Positions 47,697 through 54,353 of a stretch of 64,000 nucleotides of DNA are shown piece after piece. The stretch spans positions 2,108,001 through 2,172,000 of the forward strand of contig NZ_CP058306.1 of NCBI RefSeq assembly GCF_013389595.1, given 5' to 3'. The position numbers and the translations under genes are program-made. Numbering within the stretch: position 1 is the stretch's first letter; the number at the start of each line of letters is the position of its first letter. Source of the stretch: Flavobacterium sp. I3-2. GTDB taxonomy: Bacteria; Bacteroidota; Bacteroidia; Flavobacteriales; Flavobacteriaceae. The notes beneath the pieces were generated by a model. That model was not told the DNA's origin, made no database searches, and was given only the letters and a program-made list of their open reading frames with translations.

Positions 47697-47781
47697 TTTC
47701 GTAGAACAATTCACTGTTAATACGCATTATCTACAAGTTGATTAAAAGAGGGAAAGCTACTCAATTGAGTAGCTTTTTTTT
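47697..47781 (+). ncRNA. Candidate prophage small RNA
   Basis: The interval between the consensus promoter (47661-47691) and a perfect terminator has no reading frame. The terminator has palindromic arms AAAGCTACTCAA / TTGAGTAGCTTT (47753-47776) and nine T. The first part can fold by pairing GTAGA (47701-47705) with TCTAC (47730-47734). A transcript of about 85 bases is expected. Its target is unknown. Confidence 0.5.
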
Positions 47782-47824
47782 TACTTTTTTTGTAGATTTA
47801 GCGAATTAACCAAAATAATATTTT

Positions 47825-48328
47825 ATGAAAGTAAAAATAATAAGCGCTCTGTCCATTTTTACAGGAATGCTTTGCTTGTTTTTTATTGACCAGTGGGTAT
47901 TGAATTTGATTTCTTTTTTTTTAATCTCGGCTGGTATTGTTGGATTGATTAAATACAGAAATGAGCATAAAAATCAATTCTATTTAAAGGATAAAAAAGT
48001 TTTAGAAAACTTAAATAAAAATTATGATACATATGCTGAAATAGAATTTCCAATTAAAGGTATGTATAATACCAATGCTAAAAAATTGTTAGATGAGCAT
48101 TCTATTACTCTAGGTACACGTTTAGAAGTTAAGCCAGAACCTGACAATAGACATGATAAAAACGCAATGATTGTCTCGTATAATTCTGAGAAAATAGGAT
48201 ATGTGGACAAAGAAAGTGCATTACAAGTTAAACACCTGTATACTAAAGGTTATAAAATTTGCTATGTAGATAAAATAATGAATTACGAGAATGATTACTT
48301 TGTTTTAGTACAAATGCCTTTCATGTAA
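47825..48328 (+). CDS. Membrane-anchored HIRAN-domain protein
   Basis: 167 residues with two hydrophobic segments at the start (about 5-22 and 24-43) and a C-terminal HIRAN-type domain: ITLGTRLEVKPEPDNRHDKN, then AMIVSYNSEKIGYVDKESA. HIRAN domains bind DNA ends or damaged DNA in helicases, and stand-alone forms occur in phages. It lies between its own upstream terminator and a downstream terminator and lacks the two-part phage element, so it is probably an independent cargo gene. Confidence 0.75.
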   Translation: MKVKIISALSIFTGMLCLFFIDQWVLNLISFFLISAGIVGLIKYRNEHKNQFYLKDKKVLENLNKNYDTYAEIEFPIKGMYNTNAKKLLDEHSITLGTRLEVKPEPDNRHDKNAMIVSYNSEKIGYVDKESALQVKHLYTKGYKICYVDKIMNYENDYFVLVQMPFM

Positions 48329-48332
48329 TATT

Positions 48333-48359
48333 AAAGCCACCCTAATGGGTGGCTTTTTT
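48333..48359 (+). terminator. Terminator before the lysis module
   Basis: Perfect stem AAAGCCACCC / GGGTGGCTTT with a TAAT loop and a T tail. It ends four bases before element copy f. Confidence 0.9.
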
Positions 48360-48362
48360 GTT

Positions 48363-48421
48363 GGTCAATAACTCAACGTTTAAAAAGCAAATAAAAAAGT
48401 CTTTAAAATCTATTTTAGATA
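48363..48421 (+). promoter_or_regulatory. Two-part phage promoter element, copy f (lysis block)
   Basis: GGTCAATAACTCAA (48363-48376), 34 bp, then TATTTTAGATA (48411-48421). The holin gene starts 22 bases downstream. Confidence 0.75.
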
Positions 48422-48443
48422 AAACAGATTAATAATCAATGAA

Positions 48444-48902
48444 ATGATAATAGAAATTTTAAACAAAAATTACGATGCTATCGTAATGCAGCTGGCCGTT
48501 GTGGTGTTGGCTTGGATAATCGTAGTTGCATCAATCGGAATCGATTTACATTTTGGAATTAAAAAAAGTAGAGAGCTTGGTGTTTTCAAAACGCATTCTT
48601 ACGGTTTGCGTAAAACATCCGAAAAGGTTGTTCAATATCTAGCCTTTATGATGTTTATGCTTTTTATTGATGTCTTAAATCCGATTTGGGCATATTTAAG
48701 TTTTCCTGCATTGCCTTTGTTATCAATTTTTGGAGCTATTGTTTTGGTTTATACTGAATGGAAATCCGTGCGAGAAAAAGCAGATGAGAAGTTTCGTTAT
48801 GCTATAAAAAACAATCCGATTGACATCATCAATTTCATTCGTGAAAATAGAGAATTGATTGATGAATTAAGAAATTTAAAAAATGAAGAAAATGAAAAAT
48901 AG
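48444..48902 (+). CDS. Phage holin (probable)
   Basis: 152 residues with a first membrane helix (about 13-35, QLAVVVLAWIIVVASIGIDL) and a pair of helices (about 65-103, LAFMMFMLFIDV and LPLLSIFGAIVLVYTEW). A charged cytoplasmic tail ends in a Glu/Lys-rich helix. This matches the holins found in Bacteroidota prophages directly before an amidase. It would open the inner membrane at lysis. Its end overlaps the amidase gene by 20 bases. Confidence 0.78.
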   Translation: MIIEILNKNYDAIVMQLAVVVLAWIIVVASIGIDLHFGIKKSRELGVFKTHSYGLRKTSEKVVQYLAFMMFMLFIDVLNPIWAYLSFPALPLLSIFGAIVLVYTEWKSVREKADEKFRYAIKNNPIDIINFIRENRELIDELRNLKNEENEK

Positions 48903-49479
48903 ATTAATTCTACTTGATAACGGGCATGGTATTGAAACCGCTGGGAAACGTTCGCCTATATTACAAGATGGTTCTCAACTGTTTGAATATGAATTTAACC
49001 GTGATATTGTAAGACGAATCGCAAAAGCATTAGATAAAGAACAAATTGATTATGTGATTCTCGTTCCCGAATTAAAAGACGTTTCGCTTGCTGAGCGTGT
49101 AAAACGTGCGAATGCTCATCACGCTAAATGTGGAAAACATACTTGTCTGATTTCTGTTCACTCAAACGCTGGAGGCGGGACTGGGTTCGAGGTTTTTACC
49201 TCGGTTGGTCAAACCAAATCAGATGAATTCGCACAGATTATGTTTGATGCGTTTAAAAAGGAATTTCCTGAACAAAAAATGCGAAGTGATAGAGTTGATG
49301 GTGATGATGACAAAGAATCTAATTTCTACATCTTAAAAAATACAAATTGTCCGGCAATGCTTACAGAATCTTTTTTTATGGACCATCTTCAAGATCTAAA
49401 AATTTTGATGTCTGAATATGGGCGTTCGAGAATAGCTAAAGCTCATGTTGAAGCAATTAAAAAAATCATTAAACTTTAA
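48883..49479 (+). CDS. Endolysin: N-acetylmuramoyl-L-alanine amidase
   Basis: 198 residues forming a single Amidase_3 domain. Zinc ligands are His in LLDNGHG, Glu in LFEYEFNR and His in ISVHSNAGGG; the catalytic Glu is in LTESFFMD. It has no signal peptide, so it depends on the holin for access to peptidoglycan. An ATG at 48892 (MKNRL) is an equally likely start. It lies between holin and spanin genes in a lysis cassette. Confidence 0.92.
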   Translation: MKKMKNRLILLDNGHGIETAGKRSPILQDGSQLFEYEFNRDIVRRIAKALDKEQIDYVILVPELKDVSLAERVKRANAHHAKCGKHTCLISVHSNAGGGTGFEVFTSVGQTKSDEFAQIMFDAFKKEFPEQKMRSDRVDGDDDKESNFYILKNTNCPAMLTESFFMDHLQDLKILMSEYGRSRIAKAHVEAIKKIIKL

Positions 49480-49489
49480 TTTAATTAAA

Positions 49490-49969
49490 ATGAAACATTT
49501 ATTACTAATAGTTTTAGCTGCGATAATCTTGACAGGTTGTCGTAGCTCTAAAAAAGAAGAAGCCCAAAAGGAAATTCATTATGAATTAGTAACCACGCTT
49601 CGAGATTCGCTCGTTATTACTCACGAGAAAAAAGAAACAATCACCGAACGCGTGATTGAAAAGTCTGAAGAAAAAAAAGAGAAAGCAGACAATTACAAGC
49701 GCACCGATAAGGACGGTACAGTTCACGAATTTTCTAATTACAACACTGAGGTTAAAACCGATGAGAAAGTCTCGGAAAACATAAAAGAATTGACGGAAAA
49801 GTATAGTCAATTAGAATTAAAGTTTTCAGAATTACAAGAAAAATATAATGAACTCGAAAAACTATCCAAGAAAGAAAAAGACTTTGATTTTGGTTCTGTT
49901 TTATGGATTCTGTTTGGAATTTGTGTTGTAGCTGGAATTATTTATTTGTATAGGAAATTTAAACTTTAA
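49490..49969 (+). CDS. Unimolecular spanin (u-spanin) candidate
   Basis: From ATG 49490 the 159-residue product has a lipoprotein signal peptide with lipobox LTGC (Cys17). A charged, coiled-coil periplasmic body follows (runs such as EKKETITERVIEKSEEKKEK and LTEKYSQLELKFSELQEKY), and one C-terminal membrane helix (VLWILFGICVVAGIIYLY, about 136-153) ends RKFKL. An outer-membrane lipid anchor plus an inner-membrane helix on one chain is the u-spanin layout known from phage T1 gp11. It would fuse the two membranes in the last step of lysis. It is the last rightward gene. Confidence 0.78.
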   Translation: MKHLLLIVLAAIILTGCRSSKKEEAQKEIHYELVTTLRDSLVITHEKKETITERVIEKSEEKKEKADNYKRTDKDGTVHEFSNYNTEVKTDEKVSENIKELTEKYSQLELKFSELQEKYNELEKLSKKEKDFDFGSVLWILFGICVVAGIIYLYRKFKL

Positions 49970-49987
49970 ACACCGACTTTTATAATG

Positions 49988-50142
49988 CTACGCTGTTGTA
50001 CGGTTTACTTTATTTTAAAAAATTTTTTGTAGTAGTGTTGTTTGTTTGGGTTGCTTTGAGGTATTTTACCTTTGTAAAACATAATAAACTACTGCGTCCT
50101 TTGTAAAGTCGAAACCATTTTAGTGCAACAGCAGTTGTTTTT
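49988..50142. repeat. Dispersed repeat, copy B, with inverted partner
   Basis: Bases 50091-50142 (ACTGCGTCCTTTGTAAAGTC onward) match copy A at 4862-4915 on the chromosome. An inverted partial copy (GCTACGCTGTTGTAC...GGTTT) lies at 49988-50013, so the spacer looks like a small non-autonomous element. It sits between the u-spanin and the tail of the RHS cargo operon. Confidence 0.5.
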
Positions 50143-50149
50143 ATAATAA

Positions 50150-50178
50150 AACAAGCCGACTTTTTACGGTCAGCTTGA
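50150..50178 (-). terminator. Terminator of the RHS cargo operon
   Basis: On the minus strand, CAAGCTGAC and GTCGGCTTG (one mismatch) enclose a short loop and are followed by TTTTATT. It lies six bases beyond the stop of the last cargo gene. Confidence 0.7.
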
Positions 50179-50183
50179 GTTGT

Positions 50184-50897
50184 TTAGTTGGTTTTAATTG
50201 AATTCCATTTAATTAATAATTCATTACCATTTTTATCTTTTGAAATAGCAATTAATGAATCTTTATCAAGTTTCAATATTTGATAAATGGCTTTATGCTT
50301 TGATTTTTGACTATAAAGTTCAATTAAAAAAATGCTTTTATAATTATCAATTCGCCAAAATCCTGTGTTTTTCATTTTAATTTGATTATTTTCTTCAAAA
50401 AAAATTTTGTAATCAGTTTCTATTTCATCGGCAATTAAATATTTTTCATTTAAGAAAACTATTGAGTTTTCTTCTTTCATCCATTCTTTATTTAATAAAT
50501 AGTTAAATAAATTTTCTGAATCAATATTTAGTTGATTTTCCTGTAATGGATAAAGGTACACAAATGTATTACTCATTATGTCTTCTAAAATTAATAAATT
50601 TTCTTCTAATTTTTTTATTAAATAAATTCTTTCCTCATTTGAATTCAAGATTACATCTTTTTTAATTAAATATTCTATAGATTCAATTTGCTTTTCACCA
50701 ATATCTTTAATGTATAATTTTTTAGAATCTTCAAAGTCTAATATATAACTATCTATGACGACATTCCAGCCAATTTTGTCAGTTATAATTTCAGTATTAT
50801 AAACAATCCATTTCTTATGAATAGTATTTTCCATATTTTGATTATATGATTTAGTAATAATTATAATATTTAATAGAAAAAAAATAATTTGTTTCAT
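50184..50897 (-). CDS. Secreted protein of unknown function next to the RHS gene
   Basis: 237 residues with an N-terminal signal-like hydrophobic segment (MKQIIFFLLNIIIITKSYNQ). The body is very AT-rich and alternates strands and short helices (FLNEKYLIADEIETDYKIFF, then IYQILKLDKDSLIAISKDKN), loosely like lipocalin repeats. The gene begins one base after the RHS stop, the place where immunity genes of polymorphic toxins are encoded. That role is inference. I do not recognise the family. Confidence 0.65.
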   Translation of the reverse strand: MKQIIFFLLNIIIITKSYNQNMENTIHKKWIVYNTEIITDKIGWNVVIDSYILDFEDSKKLYIKDIGEKQIESIEYLIKKDVILNSNEERIYLIKKLEENLLILEDIMSNTFVYLYPLQENQLNIDSENLFNYLLNKEWMKEENSIVFLNEKYLIADEIETDYKIFFEENNQIKMKNTGFWRIDNYKSIFLIELYSQKSKHKAIYQILKLDKDSLIAISKDKNGNELLIKWNSIKTN

Positions 50898-50898
50898 T

Positions 50899-53800
50899 TT
50901 AAAAGAAGCGATCTAATATTAAAATAATTTGGTTAATGATTGTTATTTTATTCCAAACAGCTGGTTGTGTTGAAATATTACTTTGAATAGGTGAATTAAC
51001 ACGAGAGCCAATTTTTATATCATTAGACAAATCTAATAAGTTTTTAATTTCAGAATTTAAATGAGCCTGCATAGAAGTTGCAAATGCTTTTTGAACCAAT
51101 GACGGAGCAGAATAGAACTTTCCGTTTGATAGTTGTGCCATACTTCCGATATCTATTGCAGCTTGATTTGCAGCTATTGTACTTGCTTTTTTTGCTAAAT
51201 TTGAACTTATAATAGTTCCGTCTTTTAGTTTTATTGGCAATCCAACTTCTATCTCAAATTTCACTTCCTTTATTTTACCTCGTCTATCAGTAACAGATAA
51301 GACAAGTCCTGTTACGCCTGCGGCTTGCCAATTACTTGTTAATGTTTGAAAATTAAATGATTCAGAGGATAATCCAACTTGACCTCCACCACCTTCACTT
51401 TCGTTAAGCGATACAAATTCGTAGAAATTTTGGTATGTGGCTTCAAAATTGTTATTTGTATATTGATTATAATAGTTATAAAAATCATCTAAATCATCCC
51501 CACTAAATGACCAACCAATTGTTTTATCACCATCCAATATTGGTACGGCATCCGCTCCACTCGGGTCTGCCCAATAAACAGGATTATTATCAAACGCACT
51601 ATAAGGCGAAAAATCATGATGTACAACAGGATCTTGAACTATCCAACGCCCAATAGCTGGGTCGTATTGACGAAGATCCATTTCATACATATTTAGCCCA
51701 AAACTATCCTCAAATTCTTTACCGTTGTATTTAATTTGCTCCGCTTCAACACTTCTTTCATCTCTGACTCCCATGTTGTATCCGTCGTGCTGTAAACCAA
51801 AAGGATAATAGTTTTTCTCTTCTAATATTTCCTCGGCTGGGTTAATTTCTCCGTCTCCGTTTAAATCTGCGTAACTAAGCCTTACATTTCCTAAGTGATC
51901 TTTGTATTGATATACGTAAAGATAACCACCGCCGTCTTTTGGCTTCACATAGCCCTCAGCGTGCGGAAAGAACTGCAATTTCCCGTTTAAATACTGAAAA
52001 CCATTAATGTATTCGGTGGTCTGTGCCAGACCACTTGTCGGTTGAACTACTTTTTTAACTTTTGAGCCAGAAGCATCATAAGTATAAAGTATTTTACCTG
52101 TATTAAAAGTAATCTCAGTTGGTAAATTTAAATGATTATACTTAATATTTGAAATATTTTTGTTATTATCTTTTGTTATGTTCCCGAAATCATCATATTC
52201 ATAATCATCTCCTGTATTAGTTCCGTCTTTAAATCCATCAGGACTACCATTTTCATCTGTGACTTTCATCAATCGATTTCCAGTATAACTATAGGTCAAT
52301 TCGTCTATTTCATTTAATTGTCCATCTGGTTCTTCTCCTGTACGGTATAATGAAAGAATGTTTCCATTCTTGTCGTAAGTTAAACTTTCTTGGTGCTCTG
52401 TTTTTCTACTCATTCCTGGACCGCCACCAAGACTACGTAAAGTTTGTGCATTTGTAAGCCTGTTTAAATGGTCGTAATCAAAGGTGTAACCTCTTAATTT
52501 ATTGTCATTTTTTGTTTGCCAAAGAATGCTGCTAATTCCACCATTGTATAATATCTCGTCATCTAAGATGTGATATCCATCATTATTGTAATTTATTATT
52601 AAACTGAATAAGTCTTTTTCGTCTAAAGGATCAAATTGATAATTGTTTATTGTTGTAAGCCAACCACGAACATTGTATTTATAATCAACTTTTTGTAAGT
52701 TTCCTGAGGTTGCTCCAACATTTTTGGTTACCAAAACTCCTAATTGATCATAAACATTTGAGAGTATCGTTTCTTGAGGTTGACTTCCAATTTGTTGTTT
52801 TTGTGTTAATAATCTATTTTGATTATCATAAGTAAACGAATTTGTTATCACAGTTTCACCATCACTTGAGGTCTTTTTATACTTAGTGATTGACTTGGTT
52901 GGTGTGCCATTAAATAACATTACATTATCCGTTTGTATATAACCGCCAAAACTGTTTATAGTATAACTTCTTAAAGGTTGATATTTTGCATTATATAAAG
53001 TATAAGATAAATCACCTTTACGTTCTGCATCTGTAGTAACAGTTCTTATCCAACTTCCAGTTTGTAAACCTTTAGGTTTTTGAATGGTTGCAACACTTTC
53101 TATAGAAGGAAATGCAGTTGGTGCATTTGGATAAAGATAATCATCGTAATAATTTATACTCAATAAGTGAGTTGATGTTGTTGGAAATGCATTGTTTGAA
53201 TAGCGAATTGCAATACCATCTAAAGTAATATTAGATGTTTGTTTAGTTTCATTTACAACTGTTTGATTATTTACTGTAGTTTGTATATTTTTTCGCTCAG
53301 CAGAACTAAAAGTACTCGCATTATAAAATCCTGTATAAACTACACGGCTTAAATCATCATATTTACTAAATATCCATCCTTTAGTACTATTTCCAAACGG
53401 ACTGTAAACAGGTCCTGTCAAAACAATTCGGTCTGCTTTGTCATAAACAATGTATTCCCAATCTTTTTGAGGTAGTTTTTTTTCAATTAATCTGTTTTTC
53501 TTATCATAAATGTATCGATAACATAAGGTATTTAGATTAGTTTCTGTAACTACGCCATTTGCCAAAGGAGGAATCACAAAAGCTAAATTACCATGAAAAT
53601 CATAGGCATAATATGTGTCGTGTGCGACATTATTGTTATAAGTTCGTTTTAAAATAACTTTCCCATCAACTCCTTTAAACTCTTCGATTGTGTTGTTTTT
53701 ACCTGAAGTCCAATTTTCGTTTTTTACAATGGTTTTGTGTAAAGCACTTTTAGGATAAAATCCATTATCAGAAATGGAATTTTTAAAAGATTCAGTTGTT

Positions 53801-54348
53801 GCGTCCCACGTTGTACTTATATTATACTTTTTAACTTCGTTAGCAACATTAAAATTATATTCTGTTTTGATGGTATGTCCATTTCCCATTGCCCAATCTT
53901 TACCAGGAGCAGCCGTTTCAAGAACTCTAGGATCAGGTCTTTTTTCTAATCTAACTTCAGAATAGGGATTGTTTGTTCCCATATATTCATAAGCGTAAAG
54001 ATTTGAATGAAAATTAATTGTATTTGTTTTAGCATCTGCTACAAATTGAGTTCCTGAATTTGTAAATGGTAAATAGTTTTTAATTTTACCAATGTTCTTT
54101 TCATACTCAACGTGGGTTATAATACTTTTTCCACTTTCGGGTGAAGCATTTTGTTCTATGACTTGAATCGTTCGTCCTAATCCATCTAAATAGGTTGTAG
54201 TTACAATATTTTTAGAGGAACTTGGGTTTGAAACATTATTCTCGTTAGCGTAAATTGTCTCTTTTATATAATTTTGGTCTGTAGATTGAGAAAATCCTAA
54301 ATTACAAACTATAAAAAATGCGATATATATATAAATTTTATTTACCAT
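50899..54348 (-). CDS. RHS/YD-repeat protein with DUF6443-type N-terminus and unrecognised C-terminal tip
   Basis: 1149 residues with a signal peptide (MVNKIYIYIAFFIVCNLGFSQ). An N-terminal DUF6443-type region follows (TTYLDGLGRTIQVIEQNASP), then many YD repeats (YDKKNRLIEKKLPQKDWEYI, YDQLGVLVTKN). The RHS core ends at RQYDPAIGRWIVQDP...YSAFDNNPVYWADPSGAD near residue 933. The last 216 residues are a distinct tip (GWSFSGDDLDDFYNYY through LILDRFF) with no toxin motif I can name. In RHS proteins the core forms a shell around a variable effector. The upstream and downstream genes are nearly contiguous, so the three form one operon inside the prophage. Confidence 0.88.
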   Translation of the reverse strand: MVNKIYIYIAFFIVCNLGFSQSTDQNYIKETIYANENNVSNPSSSKNIVTTTYLDGLGRTIQVIEQNASPESGKSIITHVEYEKNIGKIKNYLPFTNSGTQFVADAKTNTINFHSNLYAYEYMGTNNPYSEVRLEKRPDPRVLETAAPGKDWAMGNGHTIKTEYNFNVANEVKKYNISTTWDATTESFKNSISDNGFYPKSALHKTIVKNENWTSGKNNTIEEFKGVDGKVILKRTYNNNVAHDTYYAYDFHGNLAFVIPPLANGVVTETNLNTLCYRYIYDKKNRLIEKKLPQKDWEYIVYDKADRIVLTGPVYSPFGNSTKGWIFSKYDDLSRVVYTGFYNASTFSSAERKNIQTTVNNQTVVNETKQTSNITLDGIAIRYSNNAFPTTSTHLLSINYYDDYLYPNAPTAFPSIESVATIQKPKGLQTGSWIRTVTTDAERKGDLSYTLYNAKYQPLRSYTINSFGGYIQTDNVMLFNGTPTKSITKYKKTSSDGETVITNSFTYDNQNRLLTQKQQIGSQPQETILSNVYDQLGVLVTKNVGATSGNLQKVDYKYNVRGWLTTINNYQFDPLDEKDLFSLIINYNNDGYHILDDEILYNGGISSILWQTKNDNKLRGYTFDYDHLNRLTNAQTLRSLGGGPGMSRKTEHQESLTYDKNGNILSLYRTGEEPDGQLNEIDELTYSYTGNRLMKVTDENGSPDGFKDGTNTGDDYEYDDFGNITKDNNKNISNIKYNHLNLPTEITFNTGKILYTYDASGSKVKKVVQPTSGLAQTTEYINGFQYLNGKLQFFPHAEGYVKPKDGGGYLYVYQYKDHLGNVRLSYADLNGDGEINPAEEILEEKNYYPFGLQHDGYNMGVRDERSVEAEQIKYNGKEFEDSFGLNMYEMDLRQYDPAIGRWIVQDPVVHHDFSPYSAFDNNPVYWADPSGADAVPILDGDKTIGWSFSGDDLDDFYNYYNQYTNNNFEATYQNFYEFVSLNESEGGGGQVGLSSESFNFQTLTSNWQAAGVTGLVLSVTDRRGKIKEVKFEIEVGLPIKLKDGTIISSNLAKKASTIAANQAAIDIGSMAQLSNGKFYSAPSLVQKAFATSMQAHLNSEIKNLLDLSNDIKIGSRVNSPIQSNISTQPAVWNKITIINQIILILDRFF

Positions 54349-54353
54349 GATTA

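Noticed and set aside
47883..47891. Leftward GGTCAATAA inside the HIRAN gene
   Set aside because: The match ends after nine bases, it is within coding sequence, and it has the wrong orientation for the late genes, so I treat it as chance.
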